A stretch of DNA of 64,000 bases from Parapedobacter luteus (GCF_900168055.1 NZ_FUYS01000003.1:310001-374000); one strand, 5' to 3'; numbered from the stretch's first letter, positions 45,495-54,558 are shown. Translations and numbers: made by a program. Notes: a model not told the origin generated them from the sequence alone.

Positions 45495-47282
45495 TCAAAA
45501 ACACCACCCATTTGCGTCAATCAATTGGTTTGCCACCCGTTGCCGCGCGTCCTTGGCATTATAAGGCTCGGCTTTAGTGAAGCGCTTCAGGCCCATCAGC
45601 ATCATCTTCAGTTCATCGCCCTCAGCAAAAGCGTTGAGCGCATCCTTGCCTGCGAGGAATACCTTGTCGATGGTCGCATGCAAATATATTCGCGCCATAT
45701 CCAACTGGCCGAGTACCGCTTCCTCACCTTTCTGGTTCACCAGTTTTTCAGCTCGCAGTAGTGCAGATTCAGCCAGGTAAATCGATCCGATAATGTCAGC
45801 AATATTCATCAATATCTCCTGTTCTTTCTGTAGCGTCATCATCAGCTTCTGTACGGCGGCGCCAGCCACCAGCAACCCAGTTTTTTTTAGGTTAGCAAGG
45901 ATTCTTTTCTCATACGCAAAAGATGTTTCAGCTTCCGTCAAATCGGGGATCGCCAAGAGCTCGGCCGCTACGGCCTGAGCGGGCCCCAGAAGGTCGAGCT
46001 CGCCCTTAAGCGCACGCTTGAGCAGCATGTCTACAATAAGGAGGCGGTTTACCTCATTGGTTCCTTCAAAAATGCGGTTGATGCGTGAGTCGCGATACGC
46101 GCGCTCCATGGGAGCATCGGCAGAATACCCCATGCCACCATAGATTTGCACACCTTCATCCACCACATAATCCAGCATCTCTGACCCCCAAACTTTCAAA
46201 ATGGCACATTCAACGGCAAATTGTTCGGTAGCTTTCAGTTTCGCCTCTACACCATCCATACCGTCAGCAATCAAGGCTTCATAGGCCTCATCGATATGTT
46301 GCCCTGCGCGATAGGCCGCGCTTTCTACGGCAAAATTACGTGCGGCCATCTCGGCCAGCTTATGGCGAATTGCACCGAACTTGGAAATCGGCAAGCCAAA
46401 TTGCACACGTTCATTGGCATAGTTAATGGCTTGATTAATGACGCGGCGCGAAGAGCCGATGGTTGCAGCTCCAAGTTTGATACGCCCCACATTGAGGATA
46501 TTTACTGCTATCTTGAATCCATTCCCGCGTTCCGACAGCATGTTCTCTACCGGCACAGGGCAATCGTTGAAAAACACCTGCCGGGTGGAAGATCCCTTGA
46601 TACCCAATTTGTGTTCCTCAGGATTCATGGTGATGCCACCGAATCCCCGTTCGACGATGAAGGCTGTGTGGTTTTTGTCTTCGTCGATTTTGGCGAAAAC
46701 AATGAATACATCCGCAAAGCCTCCGTTGGTGATCCACATCTTTTGCCCATTGAGCAGGTAATGCGTTCCTTCGGCATTGAGTGTGGCACGGGTACGGCCG
46801 GAATTAGCGTCGGAGCCCGCATTCGGCTCGGTCAGGCAATAGGCCGCTTTCCATTGACCTGTCGCTAATCGGGGAATATATTTTTCTTTTTGCACAGCAT
46901 CGCCGTAATACAGGATGGGCAGCGTGCCGATACCGGTATGCGCAGAGAAGGCCACAGCAAAGGAGTGGCCCGCGCCGATGACATCAGCGACAAGCATAGA
47001 CGTATTGAAATTTTTGCCAAACCCACCGTATTGTTCAGGAACGGACACGCCTAACAAGCCCAACTCGCCTGCTTTGTCAAGCAGGTTTTGCATCAATCCT
47101 TCTTCTTGTGCATCGATGCGATCAAGATTCGGAAAAATCGCTGTTTCAAGAAAATCCTGACAGGTTTGCCGAATCATGATTTGTTCTTCGTCGAAGTCTT
47201 CGGGTATAAAAATATCCGTTGCCGGTGTTTCTTTGATGATGAACTCACCGCCTTTGATCGTTGTTTCGTTTTTCGTTTCCAT
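45495..47282 (-). CDS. fadE: Acyl-CoA dehydrogenase (FadE-like)
   Basis: A 595-residue FAD enzyme that introduces the trans-2 double bond in fatty acyl-CoA. The N-terminal and middle domains include FGKNFNTSMLVADVI and CLTEPNAGSDANSGRT (flavin and substrate loop); the active-site Glu lies in the FEGTNEVNRLLIVDM region. The extra C-terminal 190 residues match the long Bacillus FadE (594 residues). It is last in the marR-fadN-fadA-fadE operon, the same order as B. subtilis fadNAE. A 17-bp hairpin separates it from fadA. Confidence 0.93.
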   Translation of the reverse strand: METKNETTIKGGEFIIKETPATDIFIPEDFDEEQIMIRQTCQDFLETAIFPNLDRIDAQEEGLMQNLLDKAGELGLLGVSVPEQYGGFGKNFNTSMLVADVIGAGHSFAVAFSAHTGIGTLPILYYGDAVQKEKYIPRLATGQWKAAYCLTEPNAGSDANSGRTRATLNAEGTHYLLNGQKMWITNGGFADVFIVFAKIDEDKNHTAFIVERGFGGITMNPEEHKLGIKGSSTRQVFFNDCPVPVENMLSERGNGFKIAVNILNVGRIKLGAATIGSSRRVINQAINYANERVQFGLPISKFGAIRHKLAEMAARNFAVESAAYRAGQHIDEAYEALIADGMDGVEAKLKATEQFAVECAILKVWGSEMLDYVVDEGVQIYGGMGYSADAPMERAYRDSRINRIFEGTNEVNRLLIVDMLLKRALKGELDLLGPAQAVAAELLAIPDLTEAETSFAYEKRILANLKKTGLLVAGAAVQKLMMTLQKEQEILMNIADIIGSIYLAESALLRAEKLVNQKGEEAVLGQLDMARIYLHATIDKVFLAGKDALNAFAEGDELKMMLMGLKRFTKAEPYNAKDARQRVANQLIDANGWCF

Positions 47283-47324
47283 GTTTTCATTGATTAAGGG
47301 TGATTTTATTGATTAAGGATGAAA

Positions 47325-47380
47325 GGATTAAGGAGCAAGGACGTGGCTGGCTTCAATCTCAAATCCTTGCTCCTTATTCC
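47325..47380. repeat. Inverted repeat in the fadA-fadE spacer
   Basis: A 17-nt arm (47325-47341, GGATTAAGGAGCAAGGA) pairs with 47364-47380 with one mismatch, loop of 22 nt. GATTAAGG also occurs twice more just upstream (47292 and 47311 regions), so this is a GATTAAGG-rich repeat element in the spacer. Confidence 0.7.
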
Positions 47381-47389
47381 CTAAGCCCC

Positions 47390-48565
47390 TCAAAACACCT
47401 CAAAAATCCCTGCTGCACCCTGTCCTGTACCCACACACATCGTCACCATGCCATATCGTTGGTTCCGCCGCTTCAACTCATGGAACAACTGTACCGACAA
47501 TTTCGCTCCGGTGCACCCCAGCGGGTGGCCTAAAGCAATCGCTCCACCATTGACGTTGAGGGTATCCGTGTTGATGCCAAGCTCCCTGATGACAGCCAGC
47601 GATTGGGAGGCAAAAGCCTCGTTCAATTCGATAAGATTGATATCGTCTAATGCCATCCCCGCCATTTTAAGCGCTTTCGGGATCGCAACGATAGGGCCGA
47701 TACCCATCATGCGGGGTGGCACACCGGCCACGCCATAGCTGACCAGCCGGGCAATGGGCTGCGCGCCCAATTCCTTCAGTTTCCGCTCGGATACGACCAG
47801 CACAAATGCCGCACCGTCTGATGTCTGGGAAGAATTGCCCGCGGTAACGCTGCCCCCCATCGCAAAAACCGGCTTCAACTTAGCCAGCGCTTCGGTACTG
47901 GTATCCGCCCGGGGACCTTCGTCGGTGTCTACGACATATTGCCGGCTGCTTATTTTGCTTCCATCGTCAAGATAGCGCTCCACAACAGTAATCGGCACTA
48001 CGCCTTCCTTGAGCCTGCCATCCTTGATGGCTGCCAACGCTTTTTGATGTGATTGGAAGGCAAATATATCCTGATCCTCACGACTCACTTGATATGCTTT
48101 TGCCACGGCCTCAGCGGTAAGCCCCATATTCCAATACCAATCGGGGTGGTGCTTAGCCACCTCCGGGTTGGGCACCAGCTTCCAGCCACCCATAGGCATT
48201 CCCGACATCACCTCTACGCCACCCGCAATGATAGCGTCGGCCATACCTGTCCTGATTTTAGCGACAGCCGTAGCGATCGTCTCTAAACCAGAAGCGCAGT
48301 AGCGATTGATCGTCATACCGGGTACTTTGTCGGTATCCAGGCCCATTAATGAGATTAACCTGCCGATATTAAGGCCTTGTTCTGCTTCCGGCGTTGCGTT
48401 GCCCACGATGACGTCGTCTATCTGTTCTTTATCCAGGTTGGGTACCGAAGCCACCAGATGCTTAATCACATCGGCAGCGAGGTCATCCGCCCGCGTAAAG
48501 CGGAACACACCACGTGGCGCTTTACCCACCGCCGTACGAAACCCTGCTATGATGTATGCCTCCAT
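47390..48565 (-). CDS. fadA: Acetyl-CoA C-acyltransferase (3-ketoacyl-CoA thiolase)
   Basis: A 391-residue thiolase, the same length as B. subtilis FadA. Nucleophile Cys90 in NRYCASGLE, His in NGGAIALGHPLG and the second Cys in MCVGTGQGAAGIFEVF complete the active site. It cleaves 3-ketoacyl-CoA in the last step of beta-oxidation. It begins 2 nt after the fadN stop. Confidence 0.95.
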   Translation of the reverse strand: MEAYIIAGFRTAVGKAPRGVFRFTRADDLAADVIKHLVASVPNLDKEQIDDVIVGNATPEAEQGLNIGRLISLMGLDTDKVPGMTINRYCASGLETIATAVAKIRTGMADAIIAGGVEVMSGMPMGGWKLVPNPEVAKHHPDWYWNMGLTAEAVAKAYQVSREDQDIFAFQSHQKALAAIKDGRLKEGVVPITVVERYLDDGSKISSRQYVVDTDEGPRADTSTEALAKLKPVFAMGGSVTAGNSSQTSDGAAFVLVVSERKLKELGAQPIARLVSYGVAGVPPRMMGIGPIVAIPKALKMAGMALDDINLIELNEAFASQSLAVIRELGINTDTLNVNGGAIALGHPLGCTGAKLSVQLFHELKRRNQRYGMVTMCVGTGQGAAGIFEVF

Positions 48566-48567
48566 AT

Positions 48568-50991
48568 CTAATTTCTTAATGGTTTACCTTTGGTTAACAT
48601 ATGTTGGATCCGCTCCAACGTTTTCTTCTCGCCGCACAATGACAGAAATGCTTCGCGCTCCAAATCCAACAAATATTGCTCGGATACTTCGGTAGGTGAC
48701 GACAAGTCACCGCCACACAGCACCCATCCTAATTTTTCAGAAATCTTTTGGTCGTGTTCAGAAATGTAATTTCCCGATCGCATCGAATTGGCCCCTACAT
48801 AAACGATGCCCAACCCCTGTTTGCCCAGCACTTTAATGTCCGTACGTGGTACAGGCTGTGTATAACCTGCCTCAGCCAGTTCAATGGCTTTGGCCTTGGC
48901 ATCAGCGAGCAGCCTGCTTCTGTTCATACTGATGGCATATTGGCCGGCCCGTAAGTATCCAAGTTCGGCTGCCTCTGCCGCCGAGGTCGATACCTTGGCC
49001 TGCCCAATCGTGAGGAAGCGCTCACGCAGTACGTTCTGCTCAATCTGCCCATCTTTAAACTCGTCAGACGCTCGAAGTGCGAACTCCTTGGATCCGCCCC
49101 CACCAGGAATGACGCCCACACCGAACTCTACAAGGCCCATGTACGTTTCGGCATGGAGCTGTACAAAATCGGCATGCATGGAAAATTCGCACCCTCCGCC
49201 CAGCGTGAGTGCAAACGGTGCGGCGACTACCGGAATGGCCGAATAGCGCAAGCGCATGGACATATCCTGAAACGTCTTCACAGCCCTGTTTAGTTCGTCG
49301 TAATCCTGCTCCACCGCCATCATGAAAATCATACCGATATTGGCGCCCGCAGAAAAGTTGGAACCATCGTTGCCGATGACCAGGCCCCGGAAATCCTTTT
49401 CGGCCAACGCTATGGCCTTATGCAATCCTTGGATAACATCCCCGCCTATCGTATTCATCTTGGTATGAAACTCTGCATTGAGGATACCATCGCCCAGATC
49501 GACAATGGTCAGCCCACTGTTCTTCCATACCGTCTTTTGCCCGCGGAGATCGTCCAAGATCAGGAAGGCCGCTGTACCGGGGATAGGCTTGTACGACTTG
49601 CTTTGGATGTCATAGTAATGCCTTATCCCCTGTTCAGTCTTATAAAACGATTCATGCCCAGCCGCCAGCATCTCATGAACCCACGTAGCCACTTCGCCGC
49701 TTTGGCCCGGTATCCGTTTTTCTTCGGCCTTGATTTTTTCAAGCGTTTCTTTCACGCCAAGCGCGTCCCATACCTCAAACGGACCGAGCTCCCACCCGAA
49801 ACCAGCACGCATCGCATCGTCTATGCGGAAAAATTGATCTGTAATTTCCGGCACACGCCGTGATACGTATTCAAACAGCGGGTAATGCATAGCACGGAAA
49901 AGCATACCTGCATTATCCGTCCCCTGCTCATATACTTTCATGCGTTTGCGGATGTCGTCTACCGGCTTGGTCGCTTCCAGTGTGGCAGACTTTACCTTCT
50001 CCTGCCGGCGATACTCCAACGTCTTCAGGTCCAGCGCCAATATCTCGCTGTTTCCTTTGTCGTCCTTAATTTTTTTATAAAAACCCTGGCCGCTTTTTTC
50101 ACCCAGCCATCGGTTTTCCACCATTTGCCGGATATAAGCTGGCAACTGGAATACTCCGCGGGCCTCATCGTCTTTTGCATTCTCAGCCAGTCCATTGGCT
50201 ACGTTCACCAGCGTATCCAACCCGACAACGTCAGCCGTACGAAACGTCGCAGATTTGGGATGCCCCATCGCCGGGCCGGTGAATTTATCTATTTCCTCAA
50301 CAGTGAGACCGAGCTGATCAACCAAGTGCGTAAGGGCCAGCATGGAATACACACCGATACGGTTACCGATGAATGCGGGCGTATCTTTACAAAGCACGGT
50401 CGTTTTACCAAGGAATTTGTCGCCGTAATGCATGAGGAACTCCACAATCTCCGGTTTGGTATCCATTGTGGGAATGATTTCAAGCAGACGCAGGTAACGC
50501 GGCGGATTGAAGAAATGCGTGCCACAGAAGTGGGCTTTGAAATCGTCATTTCGCCCTTCAGCCATCAGGTGGATAGGGATACCTGAAGTGTTAGAAGTAA
50601 CAAGTGTGCCGGGCCTGCGGTACTGCTCGACCCTATCAAAGACCTGCTTTTTAATATCCAGCCGCTCCACAACCACCTCAATAATCCAGTCTGCCGTATC
50701 AATTGCAGCCATATCATCATCAAAATTTCCGGTGGTAATCCGTTTGATAAGGTGTTTGCTAAACACGGGCGACGGGTTGCCTTTTATAGCCGCTTCGAGC
50801 GATTGATTGACAATGCGGTTGCGTACCGTTTTACTTTCCAACGTCCGCCCCTTTGCCTCTTCAACGGGAAGCAGTTCACGGGGCACGATGTCAAGAAGTA
50901 ATACTTCTACACCGATGTTGGCAAAGTGGCAGGCGATGCGCGAGCCCATTACGCCCGAACCCAGTACCGCTACTTTTTTGATGCGTCTCAT
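48568..50991 (-). CDS. fadN: 3-Hydroxyacyl-CoA dehydrogenase/enoyl-CoA hydratase, FadN type
   Basis: An 807-residue bifunctional enzyme. The NAD-binding dehydrogenase comes first (VAVLGSGVMGSRIACHFA at residues 7-24, then two C-terminal dehydrogenase repeats to about 450), and the crotonase domain comes last (about 520-720, with GNDGSNFSAGANIGM and GGGCEFSMHAD). This order is the reverse of E. coli FadB and matches B. subtilis FadN. It carries out hydration and oxidation steps of beta-oxidation. It lies 6 nt after the marR stop. Confidence 0.94.
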   Translation of the reverse strand: MRRIKKVAVLGSGVMGSRIACHFANIGVEVLLLDIVPRELLPVEEAKGRTLESKTVRNRIVNQSLEAAIKGNPSPVFSKHLIKRITTGNFDDDMAAIDTADWIIEVVVERLDIKKQVFDRVEQYRRPGTLVTSNTSGIPIHLMAEGRNDDFKAHFCGTHFFNPPRYLRLLEIIPTMDTKPEIVEFLMHYGDKFLGKTTVLCKDTPAFIGNRIGVYSMLALTHLVDQLGLTVEEIDKFTGPAMGHPKSATFRTADVVGLDTLVNVANGLAENAKDDEARGVFQLPAYIRQMVENRWLGEKSGQGFYKKIKDDKGNSEILALDLKTLEYRRQEKVKSATLEATKPVDDIRKRMKVYEQGTDNAGMLFRAMHYPLFEYVSRRVPEITDQFFRIDDAMRAGFGWELGPFEVWDALGVKETLEKIKAEEKRIPGQSGEVATWVHEMLAAGHESFYKTEQGIRHYYDIQSKSYKPIPGTAAFLILDDLRGQKTVWKNSGLTIVDLGDGILNAEFHTKMNTIGGDVIQGLHKAIALAEKDFRGLVIGNDGSNFSAGANIGMIFMMAVEQDYDELNRAVKTFQDMSMRLRYSAIPVVAAPFALTLGGGCEFSMHADFVQLHAETYMGLVEFGVGVIPGGGGSKEFALRASDEFKDGQIEQNVLRERFLTIGQAKVSTSAAEAAELGYLRAGQYAISMNRSRLLADAKAKAIELAEAGYTQPVPRTDIKVLGKQGLGIVYVGANSMRSGNYISEHDQKISEKLGWVLCGGDLSSPTEVSEQYLLDLEREAFLSLCGEKKTLERIQHMLTKGKPLRN

Positions 50992-50997
50992 GATTAT

Positions 50998-51444
50998 CTA
51001 TTCTTCTGGTTTGTATTGTGCTGCCAATTGATTGATGCGTTTCAACAAATGGACGGCAGCCGTTCGTTCTTCCTGAGACAGGTGCTCATCCAGGTATGCA
51101 TTGAATTTCCGCACCACGTCCTTAGCTTGTTCTCTTTTTGCTTTCCCCAGTTCCGTTAAAAAAACCTTTACCGAGCGCTTGTCGGCACGGTTGGTCTCTC
51201 GGTATATCAACCCCATGGCCTCCAAATTGTTGAGGATACGTGATAAACTTGTCGTCTTCACGCCCAAGAGGTAAGCAATTTGCGACACCGGCGTCCCCTC
51301 TTTATGAATATTGATAAGCACGTAACCCGTCGCCTGGGTAATCCCGAAACGGGCCGCAATCTGGTTGTATTTATTGGCTGCGGATTGCCATGCTGCCTTT
51401 AAATAGTAATCAATGGTATTATCATCATTCATATTGGCCAGCAA
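50998..51444 (-). CDS. MarR-family transcriptional regulator of the fad operon
   Basis: A 148-residue winged-helix protein: ATGYVLINIHKEGTPVSQIAYLLGVKTTSLSRILNNLEAMGLIYRE is the HTH, and ADKRSVKVFLTELGKAKRE the wing. It is first in the operon, so it most likely represses or activates its own transcript and the fadNAE genes. It may sense acyl-CoA, as FadR-like regulators do; the ligand is inferred. Confidence 0.9.
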   Translation of the reverse strand: MLANMNDDNTIDYYLKAAWQSAANKYNQIAARFGITQATGYVLINIHKEGTPVSQIAYLLGVKTTSLSRILNNLEAMGLIYRETNRADKRSVKVFLTELGKAKREQAKDVVRKFNAYLDEHLSQEERTAAVHLLKRINQLAAQYKPEE

Positions 51445-51453
51445 TCAAATTAT

Positions 51454-51465
51454 TATGCATGCATA
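51454..51465. promoter_or_regulatory. Palindromic operator TATGCATGCATA at the marR-fad transcription start
   Basis: A perfect 12-bp palindrome placed directly after the -7 box and before the marR ATG, where a bound repressor would block initiation. The flanks repeat AAATT on both sides. Confidence 0.6.
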
Positions 51466-51466
51466 G

Positions 51467-51498
51467 CAAATTTATAGGATAATAAGTTCAGATGCAAA
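51467..51498 (-). promoter_or_regulatory. marR-fadNAE promoter (TTTG-N20-TAAATTTG)
   Basis: Perfect match: TTTG (51498-51495), 20 nt, TAAATTTG (51474-51467), minus strand. The leader to the marR ATG at 51444 is about 17 nt. Confidence 0.75.
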
Positions 51499-51571
51499 TT
51501 TTTTATGGGAAAACTGCATTCTTCGATAAGCAGTGTTTTTAGGTAACTTTCGGGTGTGAAGGCAATCGAAG

Positions 51572-51823
51572 ATGGTGATACCTGGCGCTTTTCAATTCGG
51601 TTTTCGTGGGCGGGGACAGCCTGTTGGCCACCGCCCGGGAAACCTTTATTACGTGGAAATCATCGATGGCATCGCCGTTACCACCAAGTTTACATTTGTC
51701 GACGGCAAATTGGTTGAACAATCCGTCCACAAGATGGATTTCGAATCTCGCGAAATAAAAAGACTGGAAAAAGAAGTTCGCCGTAACAGACTAAGAACCT
51801 TTATGAAAAATTCCGCTGATTAA
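51572..51823 (+). CDS. Hypothetical small protein
   Basis: An 83-codon frame. The second half (YYVEIIDGIAVTTKFTFVDG, then a basic helix with KRLEKEVRRNRLR) looks like a folded, charged protein, while the first 25 residues (MVIPGAFQFGFRGRGQP) look less natural. The true start may be elsewhere, or a frameshift may lie near 51,630. No family is recognised. Confidence 0.4.
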   Translation: MVIPGAFQFGFRGRGQPVGHRPGNLYYVEIIDGIAVTTKFTFVDGKLVEQSVHKMDFESREIKRLEKEVRRNRLRTFMKNSAD

Positions 51824-51909
51824 CAAGACTTTGACTTCCGTGGCATCCTTGTTCTTTAATCGTTACATCCAGCCTATGGGCTCCATTGCAGTCCTTTGAA
51901 TAATCGTAC

Positions 51910-52251
51910 TCAATCCATTTCATCAGCCTTCCTTTGTGCCAACCGTCTAATGGAAAGGTTTGTCAATAGGTTTTTAATACGATCTCGAAAGCAAACCCCA
52001 AGGCCCAACAGGACCAAATACAAACCGGCTACCGCAAGGAAGCCAAAAGAAACGCGTCCGAATAGTTCACCTATGTAGTATCCCAAGGCCAAGCTGAGAA
52101 AGAACAGCACGAACACGCTTGCGATTAACCCTGCCGCGCGCTCAACAGCCTTGAGCCGAAATATCCTTAAACGGGTATCCCGGTAATCCGCAAGTTTTCG
52201 AAATATGCCTTTCAGTGGAAATTTGCTTTCTGTAGCTTGTTCTTTCTGCAT
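51910..52251 (-). CDS. Phage-holin-family (Phage_holin_3_6) membrane protein
   Basis: A 113-residue protein with a basic N-terminus and two adjacent membrane helices (AAGLIASVFVLFFLSLALGYYI and FGFLAVAGLYLVLLGLGVCF), then a basic tail (RIKNLLTNLSIRRLAQRK). ATG 52251 is preferred because upstream residues look accidental. Despite the family name it is a chromosomal envelope protein, usually beside YtxH, as here (144 nt apart); no phage genes are near. Confidence 0.75.
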   Translation of the reverse strand: MQKEQATESKFPLKGIFRKLADYRDTRLRIFRLKAVERAAGLIASVFVLFFLSLALGYYIGELFGRVSFGFLAVAGLYLVLLGLGVCFRDRIKNLLTNLSIRRLAQRKADEMD

Positions 52252-52395
52252 GTGCTTGGCTAATGGATTTGGCCTATGGCCAAAAAACAACAAATAAACT
52301 TTCATCGCCAGGCTATGCAGCCTGTACGACAATCGATATATGTTTCTGGGAAGCCCTCTTTGCCGGACTGGGAACGTCCGTGGGCCGTCAGCTCA

Positions 52396-52680
52396 TTATA
52401 CGGAAGCAGGTTCGTCCGCGTCTTGTTCTACGCGTTTTGCGGCCTTGCTGAGCTTGGTTTTCAACGCTGCCAGCGCTTTTTCCTTGAACTCACGCAGGTG
52501 TTCGGTTTGCTCGGCGGAGCTTTCTTTGAGTGCCTTGGTGAGCTTCTTTACCGAAGTATTTAATTCATCACGGGTTTCCGATCCCTTTTTTGGTGCCAAT
52601 AAAAGCCCTGCGGCTGCCCCGGCAACCAGTCCGGCCAGCAGGGCTGTTACGATTTTTGTGTTGTCGTTCATACTCATCAT
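52396..52680 (-). CDS. YtxH-domain protein
   Basis: A 94-residue protein: a short hydrophobic Gly/Ala-rich helix (TALLAGLVAGAAAGLLLAPKKGSETR) followed by a long charged amphipathic helix rich in Lys, Glu and Ala. That is the YtxH layout, linked to general stress in Bacillus. The start is one of three Met codons at 52680, 52677 or 52671. It probably pairs with the holin-like gene downstream. Confidence 0.78.
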   Translation of the reverse strand: MMSMNDNTKIVTALLAGLVAGAAAGLLLAPKKGSETRDELNTSVKKLTKALKESSAEQTEHLREFKEKALAALKTKLSKAAKRVEQDADEPASV

Positions 52681-52998
52681 GTATGTATTTAATAGTTTAA
52701 CAATTAAGCCGAACAGCATTAATAATTTATCGCTGGTTTTACCCCAACATTCGACGCTGTTGCTGCTATTTTGGCTCAAAATACAAAAAAAAACGGGGAA
52801 GAGGCAAATAATGCACGCATAAAATTCAAAAAAACCGCACAACCGTAGGCAAAACGGCCCCATTGTTCAACTATTGTTATTAATAAATAAAATCAGAAAA
52901 CCGATCGCCAAAAACAACTAACAGCACAAAATAGCGCATGGAATACCATGGTCGTAAATTGAAAAACCGTTATCTTTACCTGAAAAATAAGCACGTTT
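52681..52998. other. Divergent intergenic region between the YtxH and oxygenase genes
   Basis: No gene is seen. A plus-strand -7-like box TATCTTTA lies at 52971-52978, 20 nt before the oxygenase ATG. The minus side has no clear promoter. Confidence 0.5.
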
Positions 52999-53928
52999 AT
53001 GACACCTACAATAAACATCCCACGACTGGATCTACTCCATTATACGCAAGGAACTACCGACCAACGCCACCAATTCTCCAAGGAAATCGGCAAAGCTTTT
53101 AATGAGACCGGCTTTGTTACCATTGCTAACCATGGCATGGATAAGGCATTAATTGACGAATTGTATGCTGTGGTCGAGGCTTTCTTTGCCCTGCCGGAGG
53201 TCACCAAATTGAAGTACGAAATCCCGGGGCTGGCGGGACAACGCGGTTATACATCGAGGGGCAAGGAAAAGGCTAAGGACGCCACAGTACCCGACCTGAA
53301 GGAGTTTTGGCAACGGGGACAGGACGACAACCCGGCGGTAAATGAGCTTCCACGCTTCGATGAGATCACCGGTGAAGTCTACCGCCGCCTGGAATCAGCT
53401 GGCCGCGAGCTGCTTAAGGCCATTGCTGTTTACCTGGACTTGCCGGAAGATTATTTTGAAGGAAAAGTGCACCAAGGCAACTCCATTCTCAGGGCTATCC
53501 ATTATTTTCCCATCGATGAGCCCGATAGCCTTCCCGATGATGCGGTACGGGCAGGGGCACATGAAGATATTAATCTGATTACCCTCCTTATCGGGGCGAG
53601 CGCCGATGGATTGGAAGTACTGACCCGTGAAGGCACATGGTACCCTGTCAAGGCGCATGGCGAAGACATCGTGGTCAATGTAGGTGACATGCTGCAACGG
53701 CTTACCAATAATAAGTTGAAGTCGACGACGCACCGCGTGGTCAATCCGCCGCGCGAACAGATGAAAACATCGCGTTATTCCGTACCTTTTTTCCTGCACC
53801 CAAAAGCCGACATGAGCCTGGCCGTGCTGGAGTCCTGTATAGGAGCAGATAATCCCAAAGCGTATACCGATATAACGGCTGGGGACTACCTGGACGAGCG
53901 GCTTAGAGCGATCGGACTGAAGATGTGA
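52999..53928 (+). CDS. 2-Oxoglutarate/Fe(II)-dependent oxygenase, isopenicillin-N-synthase-like
   Basis: A 309-residue oxygenase. DIOX_N part (FNETGFVTIANHGMD near residue 35-48) and the iron-binding domain with the facial triad His188-x-Asp190 (AHEDINLIT) and His245 (STTHRVV). Arg259-x-Ser261 binds 2-oxoglutarate. Similar bacterial proteins are annotated as IPNS-like or ethylene-forming-like; the substrate is unknown. No biosynthetic cluster surrounds it, so a housekeeping or detoxifying role is more likely than antibiotic synthesis. Confidence 0.88.
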   Translation: MTPTINIPRLDLLHYTQGTTDQRHQFSKEIGKAFNETGFVTIANHGMDKALIDELYAVVEAFFALPEVTKLKYEIPGLAGQRGYTSRGKEKAKDATVPDLKEFWQRGQDDNPAVNELPRFDEITGEVYRRLESAGRELLKAIAVYLDLPEDYFEGKVHQGNSILRAIHYFPIDEPDSLPDDAVRAGAHEDINLITLLIGASADGLEVLTREGTWYPVKAHGEDIVVNVGDMLQRLTNNKLKSTTHRVVNPPREQMKTSRYSVPFFLHPKADMSLAVLESCIGADNPKAYTDITAGDYLDERLRAIGLKM

Positions 53929-54484
53929 TGTCGCTAAGCAAGCGCGTCAGCTCTTGTTGTACGGCATGCCCCTTATCCTTGTTATACCAATTCTGAAGGG
54001 CTATTTTTTGGGTCTCGAAGTCGGCGCCCTCCGCTCTCAGGCGTTCGTATAATTGCTGGCAATCTGTTGGCCTCGGCCCCCACACCGCCAAGTCGTCCCC
54101 TTTGTCGTCGCGGATTATCAACTTGGGAATCGATTTGCCTCCATTGGTTAAGTATTGCTCGATGCGGAATGGGGGCGAGTCCCTTAGCTCATACGCAACG
54201 CTAATTAACGCATTATGCTGGGCCATCAACTGGATGAAAGGCACGGTATGCGCCGCATCCCCACACCACGGCTCCGTGATAATCACCCAACGCAGCGGCT
54301 GGGCAATACCTTCCAGCACTTCCTTCGTTTCGTCCGCCAACACGCCCTTTTTCAGCCAGCGGTGCATCCGCGACCAATTCAACTTCGTATACTCCATATA
54401 AGCCGGATTGTCATAAGGTCCGGCAGGCGCAGGATCATGCAGAATACGTTCAAATTCGATCAAATAACGCGCGAAATCCATCAT
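53903..54484 (-). CDS. Thioredoxin-family protein with WCGDA motif
   Basis: A 194-residue cytoplasmic protein. The thioredoxin fold is seen in TEPWCGDAAHTVPFIQLMAQ and SIPKLIIRDDKG. The active site reads WCGDA instead of WCGPC: one Cys only, so it cannot form the usual disulfide pair and may act as a monothiol carrier. ATG 54484 or 54481 both fit. Its 3' end overlaps the convergent oxygenase gene by 26 nt. Confidence 0.75.
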   Translation of the reverse strand: MMDFARYLIEFERILHDPAPAGPYDNPAYMEYTKLNWSRMHRWLKKGVLADETKEVLEGIAQPLRWVIITEPWCGDAAHTVPFIQLMAQHNALISVAYELRDSPPFRIEQYLTNGGKSIPKLIIRDDKGDDLAVWGPRPTDCQQLYERLRAEGADFETQKIALQNWYNKDKGHAVQQELTRLLSDITSSVRSL

Positions 54485-54558
54485 TGAAAAAATTATCGGC
54501 AAAGGTAATGGAATGGTAGAAGAAAATGGTCGACGTAATGTCATAACCATTGCGTTGT

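Noticed and set aside
51910-52251. Prophage remnant suggested by the holin family name
   Set aside because: No integrase, capsid, lysin or att-like repeat is near; the family is common as a chromosomal envelope protein next to YtxH.
52684-52863. N-terminal extension of YtxH with a Cys/Phe-rich stretch
   Set aside because: The stretch is the AT-rich leader read through; YtxH proteins begin just before the Gly/Ala-rich helix.
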